From Bradyrhizobium sp. Ash2021 (lineage in GTDB: Bacteria; Pseudomonadota; Alphaproteobacteria; Rhizobiales; Xanthobacteraceae): 64,000 nt of DNA. Shown piece by piece: positions 18,484 to 28,700 of the stretch; position 1 is the stretch's first letter; every line of letters begins with the position of its first letter. A program made the translations under genes and the position numbers. Under the pieces are notes generated by a model. That model was not told the origin of the DNA. It saw nothing but the letters and a program-made list of their open reading frames with translations, and made no database searches. The stretch lies in the NCBI RefSeq assembly GCF_031202265.1, contig NZ_CP100604.1:9264820-9328819 (forward strand), written 5' to 3'.

Positions 18484-18538
18484 AGAGCGTTTTCGAGCGA
18501 AGTGGATACCGGTTCGCGTGAAGAAAACGCGTCAAAAC
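18484..18538. repeat. Dispersed repeat, AGAGCGTTTTCGAGCGAA family, compact copy
   Basis: Starts agagcgttttcgagcgaa, continues ggataccggttcgcg and ends gaaaacgcgtcaaaa. It is a compact copy of the element at 8654-8770 and lies 44 bases upstream of the P450 start codon, close enough to fall in that gene's promoter or leader. Confidence 0.65.
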
Positions 18539-18581
18539 AAGAATCTAGGCTATGCGGTCGCGACCAACCGGAGCAATTGCC

Positions 18582-19955
18582 ATGTCGATGCAGAGTGTGG
18601 CTTCCCCCGCCTACAGCTTCACGCCGCCGAAGCGCAATTCGCTGACACATATTCCGGGCGACGAAGGCTGGCCGCTGATCGGCAAGACGCTCGAGGTGCT
18701 TGCCGATCCCAAAAGCCATGTCGAACGCAATTCCGCCAAATACGGCCTGGTCTATCGTAGTCATTTGTTCGGCGAGACCAGCCTGGTGCTGCTCGGGCCC
18801 GATGCCAACGAACTAGTGCTGTTCGATCAGGCCCGGCAATTCTCCTCCACGCTCGGCTGGGGCCGGATTCTCGGGTTGCTGTTTCCGCGCGGCCTGATGC
18901 TGCTCGATTTCGACGAGCACCGCCTGCACCGCCGTGCGCTGTCGGTCGCTTTCAAATCCGGGCCGATGAAATCCTATCTGACCGAACTCGATAAGGGCAT
19001 CGCCGGCCGCGTCGCGCAATGGAAGGCGCAGCCAGGACCGATGTTGCTCTACCCGGCGATGAAACAGCTGACGCTCGATCTCGCCGCCACGTCATTCCTC
19101 GGCGCCAATATCGGTCCCGAGGTCGACGACATCACCCGCGCGTTCGTCGATATGGTGGCCGCTTCGGTCGCCGTGATCCGAAGGCCGATACCCGGCACCC
19201 AGATGGCCCGCGGCGTCAACGGCCGCAAGCGGATCATCGCCTATTTTTCGGAACAGATTCCGATCCGCCGCGAAAAAGGCGGCCAAGACCTGTTCTCGCA
19301 GCTGTGTCAGGCGACCCATGAGGATGGCGCGCTGTTGTCGACGCAGGACATCATCGACCATATGAGCTTTCTGATGATGGCCGCGCACGACACGTTGACC
19401 TCGTCGCTGACATCGTTCGTGGGCGAACTCGCCGCCCATCCGGAGTGGCAACAGAAGCTGCGCGATGAAGTAACACAGCTCGGCATCGCCGCTGACGCGC
19501 CGACGAGTTTCGACAATCTCGAAGCCATGCCGCTGTCGGAAATGGCCTTCAAGGAGGCCCTGCGGCTGAAGCCGCCGGTGCCATCGATGCCGCGGCGGGC
19601 GATCCGCGATTTCACCTTCAAGGGCTACGCGATCCCGGCCGGCACCATGGTCGGCGTCAACCCGCTGTTCACCCACCACATGCCCGATATCTGGCCCGAG
19701 CCCGAAACATTCGATCCGGCGCGTTTCACCGAAGAGGCGCAGCGCAACCGTCATCGTTTCGCCTGGGTGCCGTTCGGCGGCGGCGCGCATATGTGCCTCG
19801 GGCTGCACTTCGCCTATATGCAGGCCAAATGCTTCGCACGGCATTTCCTGCAGAATCTGAGCGTCTCGCTGGAGCCCGGCTACACGCCGGACTGGCAGAT
19901 GTGGCCGATCCCGAAGCCGCGCGACGGGTTGCGGGTGATCCTGAAGCCGGTGTGA
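18582..19955 (+). CDS. Cytochrome P450
   Basis: 457 aa soluble P450. The heme ligand is Cys405 in FGGGAHMCLG. The K-helix Glu-x-x-Arg is EALR, and the I-helix reads MMAAHDTLTSS, with Ala-His in place of the usual Ala-Gly before Asp-Thr. It would hydroxylate a small organic molecule using ferredoxin and ferredoxin reductase, neither of which is adjacent. The start at 18582 has a ggag site 8 bases upstream. A second P450 of a different subfamily is at 54968-56263. The substrate is unknown. Confidence 0.9.
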   Translation: MSMQSVASPAYSFTPPKRNSLTHIPGDEGWPLIGKTLEVLADPKSHVERNSAKYGLVYRSHLFGETSLVLLGPDANELVLFDQARQFSSTLGWGRILGLLFPRGLMLLDFDEHRLHRRALSVAFKSGPMKSYLTELDKGIAGRVAQWKAQPGPMLLYPAMKQLTLDLAATSFLGANIGPEVDDITRAFVDMVAASVAVIRRPIPGTQMARGVNGRKRIIAYFSEQIPIRREKGGQDLFSQLCQATHEDGALLSTQDIIDHMSFLMMAAHDTLTSSLTSFVGELAAHPEWQQKLRDEVTQLGIAADAPTSFDNLEAMPLSEMAFKEALRLKPPVPSMPRRAIRDFTFKGYAIPAGTMVGVNPLFTHHMPDIWPEPETFDPARFTEEAQRNRHRFAWVPFGGGAHMCLGLHFAYMQAKCFARHFLQNLSVSLEPGYTPDWQMWPIPKPRDGLRVILKPV

Positions 19956-19993
19956 AGGCTGAATGCCGAAGCAGCACACTCGAACTCAAAACC

Positions 19994-20132
19994 CGTCATC
20001 CTGAGGAGCTTGCGAAGCAAGCGTCTCGAAGGATGGACGCAACAACGGACTCGCGGCCATCCTTCGAGACGCGGCGAAGACGCCGCTCCTCAGGATGAGG
20101 TCCGAGATAGCTTCACAGCCTCTCAGGATGAC
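19994..20132. repeat. Dispersed palindromic repeat, CGTCATCCTGAGGAGC family
   Basis: The arm cgtcatcctgaggagc and gcgtctcgaaggatgg are inverted as ccatccttcgagacgc and gctcctcaggatgagg. An extra half arm ending ctcaggatgacg follows to 20132. The whole unit is a long imperfect hairpin between the convergent P450 and cupin genes. Confidence 0.7.
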
Positions 20133-20157
20133 GAAACAGTTGGAGCGTGACGCTTCA

Positions 20158-20661
20158 CTACTCGACGAACGTCGTGAGCTGCGCGCCCTCATCCGCCACG
20201 AACACCGCGATCAATTCCGCAGGCTCGGCGTTGCTGGCATTGGCCGAGACCAGATGCACGGCTCCGGGCGGCTCGAAGAACGACTGCCCGACCTTGAAGG
20301 TCTCGACCGGACCACCGGCGAGCTGCGAGCGGATCTCGCCCTTGGTGATATAGGCGGTGACGGAGCCCGCATGCCGGTGCGCATGGGTAAACCCGCCGGG
20401 GCCATAGAACACCCGCACGATCGTCACGCGCTTGCCGGGAACATTGGGCAGGGCGTAGGAACCGATCGGCTCGACGGTATCGAGGGTCGATCCCGCGGGA
20501 TCGCTGGAGGCGCATAGCGGCTCGATCACGGCCGAGATCGCCTCCATTGTCGACGGCAAAGCCCTTCCGATCACGAATGCAAAGGCGAGGCCGGCCATGA
20601 CCGCCAGATACATCGGACGGGCCTCGATCCGCGTCAGCCCGGTGTCAAATGTTGTGGACAT
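20158..20661 (-). CDS. Membrane-anchored cupin domain protein
   Basis: 167 aa from the second of two closely spaced ATGs; the agggaga site is 7 bases upstream of this one and only 1 base from the other at 20667. One hydrophobic helix near residues 18-36 is followed by a cupin barrel. The barrel has the metal-type motif FTHAHRHAGSVTAYITKGE, with the His pair and the Glu, and a second His in PPGAVHLV. The barrel would face the periplasm. Ligand and reaction are unknown; it may bind a small organic acid or act as a quercetinase-like dioxygenase. Confidence 0.7.
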   Translation of the reverse strand: MSTTFDTGLTRIEARPMYLAVMAGLAFAFVIGRALPSTMEAISAVIEPLCASSDPAGSTLDTVEPIGSYALPNVPGKRVTIVRVFYGPGGFTHAHRHAGSVTAYITKGEIRSQLAGGPVETFKVGQSFFEPPGAVHLVSANASNAEPAELIAVFVADEGAQLTTFVE

Positions 20662-20927
20662 TGTCATTCTCCCTGGACTGTTGTCCGGCACGCGCCGTCG
20701 ACCGCCCCCACAACCTTGCCGTCCAGGCGCGCCATAACGTTTCCCCTTTGATGTTGCTCGGTTCTCGGTCGATGATCAGGCAATATTCCCGTCCGGCGGG
20801 AACAAGGCAAGCGAGCTCGTTCCATGCACGTTATCCCGCTGGCGGCCCCGGGCGGCCTCGAAATACCCGCTTTCCGCACCAACCGGCCTTATTTTGGATT
20901 CGCGGATCACGTGAAGTGACGACACCG

Positions 20928-21890
20928 ATGATGAAATTGATCGACGAGTTCAGGCGCGGCTGGCAGGGAATTTCCCAACCCTCAGCCTTGTTCGGTGCAG
21001 GCTTCGCCGGCTGCTGCCTCGCTGTTGCGACCGTGGCGCGGTGGGGTTTGGCCCAAATCCGCCCCGACGTATTTTTCACGCCGTATATTCCAGCCGTGTT
21101 CTTTGCCACCGCCTTCGGCGGCTTCCGGATCGGGATAGCGACAGCGCTGGCGGGTGGCGCGCTCGGTGTCGCCGTCAATTTCAGCGGGGCGGCGGTCGAT
21201 ACCGCGCGATTCGCGCTTCTGCTCATATTCTGGGCGGTCTGCGGCATCACCGTATGGGGCGTCGAGCACTACCGAACCATGGTCGCGCAGCAGCGCCAGA
21301 TCGCAAAACGCCTGATCCAGGAAGAGGAATACCGCAAGCTCATCGTCGACGAGTTGCAGCACCGGCTGAAAAACAAGACATCGACGATTCACGCCGTCCT
21401 GCATCAGGTTTTGCAGGAGCAGCCGCAAATCTGGGCCAGCATCGATCATCGAATACGTTCGCTGTCGGCGACCGACGATCTGATCGCGCGGGTCGATGTC
21501 AGCGGTTGCGATATCAAGGATCTGTTGCGCTCCGAACTCGGACCCTACGGCCATGTCCGCTTCAACCTGAACGGCGACCCGCTGTTCCTTCCCGCCAAGC
21601 TGGCGGTCAGCCTGGCGCTGATGTTTCACGAATTGGCCACCAATGCCGGCAAATACGGCGCGTTTTCCGCCGCCAGCGGGTTGTTGCAGGTGTCCTGGTC
21701 GGTGTCGGACGATCGCCTCAACATCGCCTGGGACGAGACCGAAGGGCCGACGGTCGAAAACGTCGGGAAGCCGGGCTTTGGCACCAAGCTGTTGAAATCC
21801 GCGCTCCGGCCGTTCGACGGCAAGACCGAGATCAGCTTCCTGAAGACCGGCGTTCACTGCACGATGCAGTGCCGCATCCCTGCGAGCTGA
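20928..21890 (+). CDS. HWE-family sensor histidine kinase with DUF4118-type membrane domain
   Basis: 320 aa. Residues about 15-115 form four short hydrophobic helices, the DUF4118 (KdpD-like) membrane module. A coiled linker follows, then the HisKA_2/HWE core: phospho-acceptor His145 in LQHRLKN, HELATNAGKYG with His234, and WDE in the ATP lid region, the features that name the HWE family. ATG codons at 20928 and 20931 are both possible; no strong ribosome site is visible. No response regulator is adjacent. HWE kinases in this group often feed the general stress response or light and redox signalling. Confidence 0.8.
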   Translation: MMKLIDEFRRGWQGISQPSALFGAGFAGCCLAVATVARWGLAQIRPDVFFTPYIPAVFFATAFGGFRIGIATALAGGALGVAVNFSGAAVDTARFALLLIFWAVCGITVWGVEHYRTMVAQQRQIAKRLIQEEEYRKLIVDELQHRLKNKTSTIHAVLHQVLQEQPQIWASIDHRIRSLSATDDLIARVDVSGCDIKDLLRSELGPYGHVRFNLNGDPLFLPAKLAVSLALMFHELATNAGKYGAFSAASGLLQVSWSVSDDRLNIAWDETEGPTVENVGKPGFGTKLLKSALRPFDGKTEISFLKTGVHCTMQCRIPAS

Positions 21891-22072
21891 GCGGATTTGC
21901 GCCGAGACGCGCGAACCGCAATCATTTCCGCACGCGCTGACAGATCGCGTTGACACTCTGTTAACAACGATCGAGGCGACACCAATCGAAAACCTAAGCG
22001 TGTATGACTGTCGCGGCTTTTCGCAGTACCACTTAACCAATACTACAAGAGACTTTGGCAAGCTCGGCGGCC

Positions 22073-23848
22073 ATGCACAGTCCCCCCAAACCAGATCTTC
22101 AGGCCGCCGCGACGAAGGCCGACCACGCAGGCGCTTTCGATTCCGAATTGAGCATTCTGAGGGATGTGTTCCGGCTGCTTCCAACGGGCGTAACCGTTCA
22201 GGACGAGCGTGGCGAATTCCTGCTGGTGAACGATGCCGCCGCAGCATTACTCCAGATGGCCGCAAGCGCCCCGGCGCCTACGCAAGCGAGCGATCGCCGC
22301 GATACCTGCCTCGAGCTGCTGCGCTGCGGCCGCTCGGCCGTTCTGGAAGAATCGATTACCGCCGGCGCGGTGAAACAGGTGTTTCTCACCGCGCATCGGC
22401 CGATCCGGGTCGCCGAGCGCAATCTGCTGGTTTCGAGTTCCGCCGACATCACCGAACAAAAGGCGTTCGAGGACCAGCTGTTCCGGTCGGCCTATTATGA
22501 CGAACTGACGGGCCTGCCGACGCGCCGGGTGATCGAGCATCGCGTCAACAGCCTCCTACAGTGCGAGTCGGTCCAGGGCCATTTCGCGCTCGCCTTTCTC
22601 GATGTCGACAATTTCAAGCATATCAACGATTATTACGGGCATGCGATCGGAGACGCGCTGCTGGTGGAGATCACCAAGCGGCTGGCGCTGGACCTGCGTG
22701 AATCCGACGTGCTGTCCCGAATCAGCGGCGACGAATTTCTGCTGCTGCTCAACCCGATCCGGAGCGAGGCCGAGGTCGCCGAATACATCCATTTCATCCT
22801 GCAGCGGCTGAAGGCGCCGTTCTTCATCGATGGTTCCGAGATATTCGCTTCCACCTCGATCGGCGTCAGCCTCTATCCCGAACACGGCAAAAGCTACGAA
22901 TTGCTGCGCCAGAACGCCGACATCGCGATGTATCGCGTCAAGAACGGCAGCAAGGGCGCCGCGGCGTTTTTCGACGCCGGCATGGAGCGTGAGGCGCTGG
23001 CGCGGATGAAGATCGAGCAATCGCTGCGGCTGGCGATTCTGGAAAAGCGCTTCTGCTGTGCTTTCCAGACCAAGGTCGATATCCGGACCAAGGACGTCAA
23101 GGGCATCGAGGCGCTGGTCAGGCTGCGCGACGACGAAGGCGTGATCCAGGCCCCCGGCACGTTCATCAATCTCGCGGTCGAACTCGGGCTGATCGACGAG
23201 CTGACCCATCTGGTGCTGGCAGAAATCGTCAAATCGATCGACCTGATCAACGAGACCTTCGGTCCCGATACCACGATCAGCATCAATGTCGCGGCCAAGC
23301 AGGCCGGCAATCCCGAGTTCATGCGGCCGTTCGCGGAGGCGCTCGAGGCGACCGGATTTCCGGGCCGGTTCATGATCGAAGTGACGGAAGACGCCTTCGT
23401 CACCAAGACGCTTTTCCAGGATGAAATCCTGCCGATCTTTCGCAAGCTCGGCGTCGGTGTCTCGATCGACGATTTCGGCATCGGCTATTCGTCATTGTCG
23501 GCGCTGGCCGACATCACCGCCGATGAAATCAAGATCGACCGCTCCTTCATCACCGATATCCATCAGCGCCCGCGCAGCCAGGGCATTCTGCGGGCGATCG
23601 AATCGCTCAGCGAAGCACTCGGCATGACCGTGATCGCCGAGGGCATCGAAACCTTCGAGGAGCTGGCCTATCTGCAGGCCGCGACCAAGATCCGCTACGC
23701 GCAGGGCTATTATTTCTCGCGACCGATTTTCCTCGAGGAGCTCGCGCCGGCGATCCCGCTTGCCAGCGAGGCCCGCAGCAGTCACGCAAGCCGCCCGGCG
23801 CAGGAAAACCGCGCCGGCTATTCGCGCGGCCGCGGCTATCGGCGCTGA
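22073..23848 (+). CDS. PAS-GGDEF-EAL protein with SGDEF active site
   Basis: 591 aa cytosolic cyclic-di-GMP protein. A PAS domain occupies about residues 20-125. The GGDEF domain follows with the signature changed to Ser218-Gly-Asp-Glu-Phe, which often retains some activity but may act only as a GTP sensor. The EAL domain has E346-A-L, DDFGIGYSSL and VAEGIET, so phosphodiesterase activity is likely. I use the ATG at 22073; a TTG at 22055 in the same frame, preceded by aagaga, is an alternative. It forms a signalling block with the HWE kinase upstream and the larger GGDEF-EAL protein at 25774. Confidence 0.8.
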   Translation: MHSPPKPDLQAAATKADHAGAFDSELSILRDVFRLLPTGVTVQDERGEFLLVNDAAAALLQMAASAPAPTQASDRRDTCLELLRCGRSAVLEESITAGAVKQVFLTAHRPIRVAERNLLVSSSADITEQKAFEDQLFRSAYYDELTGLPTRRVIEHRVNSLLQCESVQGHFALAFLDVDNFKHINDYYGHAIGDALLVEITKRLALDLRESDVLSRISGDEFLLLLNPIRSEAEVAEYIHFILQRLKAPFFIDGSEIFASTSIGVSLYPEHGKSYELLRQNADIAMYRVKNGSKGAAAFFDAGMEREALARMKIEQSLRLAILEKRFCCAFQTKVDIRTKDVKGIEALVRLRDDEGVIQAPGTFINLAVELGLIDELTHLVLAEIVKSIDLINETFGPDTTISINVAAKQAGNPEFMRPFAEALEATGFPGRFMIEVTEDAFVTKTLFQDEILPIFRKLGVGVSIDDFGIGYSSLSALADITADEIKIDRSFITDIHQRPRSQGILRAIESLSEALGMTVIAEGIETFEELAYLQAATKIRYAQGYYFSRPIFLEELAPAIPLASEARSSHASRPAQENRAGYSRGRGYRR

Positions 23849-23890
23849 CGGGGACGCGATCATCCGCTAGACTGGAGCTCGGGTGATCCC

Positions 23891-23924
23891 AAGTAAGACC
23901 TGATGTTAAGTAAGACCTGATGTT
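23891..23924. repeat. Perfect 17-base tandem direct repeat
   Basis: AAGTAAGACCTGATGTT is present twice, head to tail, at 23891-23907 and 23908-23924, just upstream of the hypothetical gene at 23949. It could be a regulator binding site or a simple slippage product. Two looser related words (tttgagg) follow. Confidence 0.6.
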
Positions 23925-23948
23925 TGAGGCCCGAGGTTTGAGGTCTGA

Positions 23949-24722
23949 ATGGACTGGTTCGGCTGGCAACTCCCGAAGGACCGGGCGCACAAGGCACCCC
24001 CCTTCGGCCCTCAGGCCCTGTTGCAGGACCTGGAGACGCGCGTTCCGCGGTACCTCGACGACGTCGATGAGGGCAAGCTGGTCTACCCGGCCTGCAAGCG
24101 CGCGCGCTCCGATGCCGGCGGCGATGTCAGCGCCATTTGGGACCACACCCGGCTGGAGGCCATGCGCTATGTGATGGTGGTGCCCCGGCGCGAGTTCGAA
24201 CTGTTGGGCGACCCCGCCCGTCAGCCGGAAATGCTCGACGCCTATCTCCGGCAACGGCCCCACGACGATACCGTGATTGAATTCACGGGTTCAACGATGG
24301 CCGATCTGGCGATCGCTGTTGTCGCCGGCTTCAACTGGTTGAATCACTGCGCCGGGCTGGTGGAGGTCAACCGGGAGAAATTTCTGGGGACGCTTAGCGC
24401 CTTCAGAAAGATCATCGTTCTTGGCCAGCAATGGTGGGCGATGGAGGGCGCCGATGCGCGCTACAGCCAAATGCTGGCAGCGCAGCAGGTCCCGCCGCTG
24501 ATGCTGTATCTGGTGTGGCTGGAATATACCCGGCTCGCCAAGGAGATCGCGTCGGCCGCAAGCTTCGGTCCCTCGATCGATCGGGCAATCGAGAAGCGCC
24601 GCGAGACGCTTGCGAAGGAATTCACCGATCGTCCCGGCGAACTCGGCGCGGCCCTCGACGAACTCAAGGGAACCATGGCCGCCTTCGAAAACGCCCGCGA
24701 GCCTGCAGACCTGGATGGCTAG
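23949..24722 (+). CDS. Conserved hypothetical protein
   Basis: 257 aa with no signal peptide or membrane helix. It is rich in Trp, Leu and Glu and appears largely helical. The start ATG lies 24 bases past a tandem 17-base repeat; the only upstream ribosome-like site is gaggt. I do not recognise the family. Codon use and third-position GC match the neighbouring genes, so it looks like a real gene rather than a chance frame. It stands alone between the SGDEF gene and the secreted carboxymuconolactone-decarboxylase-like gene. Confidence 0.6.
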   Translation: MDWFGWQLPKDRAHKAPPFGPQALLQDLETRVPRYLDDVDEGKLVYPACKRARSDAGGDVSAIWDHTRLEAMRYVMVVPRREFELLGDPARQPEMLDAYLRQRPHDDTVIEFTGSTMADLAIAVVAGFNWLNHCAGLVEVNREKFLGTLSAFRKIIVLGQQWWAMEGADARYSQMLAAQQVPPLMLYLVWLEYTRLAKEIASAASFGPSIDRAIEKRRETLAKEFTDRPGELGAALDELKGTMAAFENAREPADLDG

Positions 24723-24766
24723 CACGGTGGATGGCAATGAGTTGAAGCGGCACCGGCGTCCCGGTC

Positions 24767-24793
24767 ACCTCGCCCCGCTTGCGGGGAGAGGGA
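24767..24793. repeat. Short hairpin repeat (CCTCGCCCCGCTTGCGGGGAGAGG type)
   Basis: The arms ctcgccccgc and gcggggagag fold around a TT loop. This short hairpin is a common intergenic word in Bradyrhizobium genomes. It sits between convergent genes and could also stop transcription, but no T-run follows. Confidence 0.35.
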
Positions 24794-24842
24794 GGACAAG
24801 AACGACGCATCCGCCGCTCGATCGAATTCCCATTTGACCGAC

Positions 24843-25481
24843 CTATTTCGAAAGCGCCGGCAGCGGCGGCACGCTGTCGTTCGGCGCGCCGGCCTGCATC
24901 GTGATCAGCGTCATCGAGACCAGGTCGTAATAGCCGATGATGCCGATGATATCCATGATGCCGCGCTCGCCGAATTTTTCGAGCGCCGCCTTGTAGACGG
25001 GGTCGGTGACCTTCCGGTTGCGGTAGAGCGCGGTCACCAGATCATAGAGCGCCGCCTCGTCATCCCGCATATTGTCGGGCCGCTTGCCGGCCGCGATCGC
25101 ATCCGCCACCTTGGGATCGAGCTCGCCCTTGAGCGCGAGCGGATAATGCGCGAACCACTCATATTGCGCCGTCCACTGCCGCGCGGTGATCAGGATCGCA
25201 AGTTCGCTCAGGCGCGGCGGCAGCGAGGTATTCCAGCGCAGATAGTCCGACAGCGCCGACAGCCGCGGCGCCAGATCGGGGCTGCGGATATAGGCGCGGT
25301 AGGGCGGCGCGGTGAATTTTGCGTTGCGCGGCGGCACTGCGATCATGTCCGCCCAGGCCTTTTGCGGCGGGGTCAATTCCTCGGTCTTCAAGGGCGTAAA
25401 GCGGGTGATTTCCTCGGCACGGCTTGTGGGTGGCGCTGCAACGAGCGCCGCAACACCGAAGACGGCGAGCCATTTTTTCAT
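24843..25481 (-). CDS. Secreted carboxymuconolactone decarboxylase / AhpD-like protein
   Basis: 212 aa with a Sec signal peptide (about residues 1-22, cleaved after SRA) and a strong agggaga site. The mature part is all-helical and of the CMD/AhpD type, with RLSELAILITAR and YEWFAHYPLA, where Glu and His match conserved family positions. The CxxC pair used by AhpD for peroxide reduction is absent, so the decarboxylase-like or unknown branch is more likely. Secreted members are uncommon. It is transcribed opposite to the signalling genes on either side. Confidence 0.7.
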   Translation of the reverse strand: MKKWLAVFGVAALVAAPPTSRAEEITRFTPLKTEELTPPQKAWADMIAVPPRNAKFTAPPYRAYIRSPDLAPRLSALSDYLRWNTSLPPRLSELAILITARQWTAQYEWFAHYPLALKGELDPKVADAIAAGKRPDNMRDDEAALYDLVTALYRNRKVTDPVYKAALEKFGERGIMDIIGIIGYYDLVSMTLITMQAGAPNDSVPPLPALSK

Positions 25482-25773
25482 TGTTCTCTCCCTGACAGGC
25501 GCGGGCTTGTCGCCGCATTGGCTGATTCCTGCGGCAAATAGCCTAGCCCGATGGACGATTGGTTCAATGGGGTATTGAACGGCCCCTGCCGGGGATCAGG
25601 GCTGCAATTTCGCCAGCGGGCGCGCAACAGCCGCGATCCAGGGCGGCCGCGACCGATCCGCGCAACCCCGATTAAGCCCGACTAAGCCTCGAGCCAGATT
25701 AAGTTCCGGGTAACCGGATTTCCTAACCGCTTATGTCATTTCTGCATCGTATGAATTGCCTCGGGGGAAGGGA

Positions 25774-28700
25774 ATGCGCAATCCGTTTAACGACATAAGA
25801 GGCTTGATGTCACAAGCCGCAGCGATCGGACGAGACCGTACCGCGACGATCCGGAGCCCGGTGCTATGGCTGGCGCTCTGCGGCGGGTTGCTGGTCGCGG
25901 CGATCTTCATCGGCACCATCATGATGGTCGGTGAATTCCGCGAGCGCGCGCTGCATAACAGCGAGCGCGAGCTGCAGAATACCGTTCTGCTGCTCACACG
26001 CCACTTCGACCAGCAGTTCGAGGACTCCGAGAAGATCGCTGCCGATGTGATCTCCCAGCTGCGCATTTCCGGCATCGCTTCGTCGGAGACGTTCCGGGAA
26101 CGGATGTCGAGTCCGCAAGCGCATGAGATCCTGAGATCCAAAACCAGCGGCCTGTCCTATCTCGGCGACATCTCCATCCTCGATACCGGCGGAGACCTGA
26201 TCAACTGGTCGAGACCCTTGCCGGCACCACCCCTCAGTATCGCCGACCGGGCCTACTTCAAGAGCTTCAAATCCAACCCGCAATCGGAAGCAATTCTGAC
26301 CGAGGCGGTTCGCAGCCATCTCGACGGCAACCTGAACACCGTCATCGCCCATCGATTGAACGGGGAAAATGGGATCTTTCTCGGCGTGATGACGCGGCGC
26401 ATCGACCCCGCCAATTACGAGAAATTCTTTGCCTCCGTCGCCATCGGAATGGATGCAGCCATTTCCATGTTTCATGCCGATGGCACCCTGCTGGCGCGCT
26501 ATCCGCACGTCGATCAGTTGATCGGGCAGAAGTTTCCAACGGCGCCGCTGCTGCAGCGCGTCCTGAGTCAGGGAGGCCCGCAGACGCTGCGGGTGCAAAG
26601 CCCGGTCGACCAACTGGACCGGCTCGGTTCCGCGGCACGGCTCAGCCATTTCCCGATTGTCGTCGTCGCGACCAACACGGTCTCGGCCGCGCTGGCCGAC
26701 TGGCGCGAGCAAACCAGATTCCTGATCACCGCCGCCACCCTGGCCGCGTTGGTGATCGCCCTGATCCTGCTTCTGATCATCCGGCAGATGACCCGGCAGA
26801 GCCGGGAAGCGCAGCAGCGGCTGGAATCGGAAAGGGGCCAGCTCGACACCGCGCTCAACAACATGATCCAGGGTTTGGTACTCTTCGACGCCTCAGCTCG
26901 CATTGTCACCTTCAACCGGCGCTACGTCGACATGTACAACCTGTCGACGGAGGTCGTGAAGCCAGGCTGTCATTTCCGTGAGCTGATGCAGCACCGCAAG
27001 GACACCGGGTCCTTTGCAGGCGAGGTGGACGAATTCTGTTCCGGCGTTATGCATAACATCGCACAGGGCCAGGTCGACCACAGCATCATGCAATGTGCGG
27101 ACGGGCGCTCCTTTCTGGCTATCAGCAAGCCGCTGGCGCACGGCGGATGGGTCGCCACGATGGAAGACATCACGGAGCGCCGCAAACTCGAACAGGAGCG
27201 CGACCGCAACTATGCATTCCTGCGCGAGATCGTCGATCACATTCCCTCGCAGATCACCGTAAAGGGGACGCAGGACCGCCGCTATCTCCTGGTCAACCGC
27301 GTGGCCGAAGCACAATTCGGCATTTCACGCGATCTCATCGTCGGCAAGACGGCCTTCGATATATTTCCGAAGGCTTCCGCCGAGATCGTCACGGCCGATG
27401 ACGAGACCGCGCTGCAATCCACCGATGGACTGTTCAAAGACGAACACCTCTGGAAAACCCAGGCGATGGGCGCGCGTTACATCACGTCGAGACGCATCGG
27501 AATTCGCGATTCCGCGGGCGAGACGCGATACATCATCCACGTCGTCGACGACGTCACCGAGCGCCGGCGTGCCGACGAAAAAATCGCGCACCTCGCGCAT
27601 TACGACGCACTGACCGACCTGCCGAACCGGGTGCTGTTCCGCGAGCAAATCGAGCGCGAGCTTCGCAAGGCGGTAAAGGGCGAAAAATTCGCCCTGCTCT
27701 ATATCGATATCGACGAGTTCAAGGGTATCAACGACTCGCTCGGCCATCATGTCGGCGACGAGCTGTTGAAGACCGTGGCAGCCCGCATCAAGCACTGCAT
27801 CAAGCCGACCGATCTCATCGCGCGGCTTGGCGGCGACGAATTTGCGGTGATCCAGACCGCCGTCGGCGGTGTCGCCGACACGATAGAATTCGTGACGCGA
27901 ATCCACGACGCGATCCGGCAACCCTGCCGATGCCTCGGTCATCATCTCTCCACCGACGCCAGCATCGGCATCGCGCTGGCGCCGCAGGACGGCACCGATC
28001 TCGATCAGCTGATCAAGAACGCCGATCTGGCGATGTACGCCGCCAAGGCCGAAGGACGCCGGACCCATCGCTTCTTCGAGCCGGCCATGGACGCCCGCGC
28101 CAAGGCCCGGCTCACCATGGAACGGGATCTGCGCCAGGCGATGGTCGATGGCGGTTTCGAAATCCATTACCAGCCGCTGCTCGATCTCCGCAGCAACGAG
28201 ATAACGGGTTGCGAGGCGCTGTTGCGCTGGCGTCATCCCGAACGCGGCATGGTCTCGCCCGCGGAGTTCATCCCGCTGGCGGAGGACACCGGCCTGATCA
28301 ACGAGCTCGGCGATTGGGTGCCGCAAACCGCCTGCGCCGAGGCCGCCACCTGGCCGCATCAGATCCGGCTTGCCGTCAACGTCTCGCCGATACAGTTGAA
28401 AAACCAGACGCTGGCGCTGCGGATTGCGGGCGCGCTCGCGGCCTCCGGTCTCAATCCAAGCCGGCTGGAGATCGAGATCACCGAGGCGGTGCTGATCCAT
28501 GACGACGAGACCGCGCTGGCGATCCTGCATCAGCTGCGCGCCATCGGCGTGCGCATCGCGCTCGACGATTTCGGCACCGGCTTCTCCTCGCTGAGCTATC
28601 TGAAGCGGTTCCCGTTCGACAAGATCAAGATCGACCGCTGCTTCGTCAGCGATATCGAGGTCGACGGCTCGGCGGCAATCGTGCAGGCGGTGGTGAACAT

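Noticed and set aside
21950..21978. Promoter TTGACA ahead of the SGDEF gene
   Set aside because: The -35 is perfect but no acceptable -10 is found 16-18 bases downstream.
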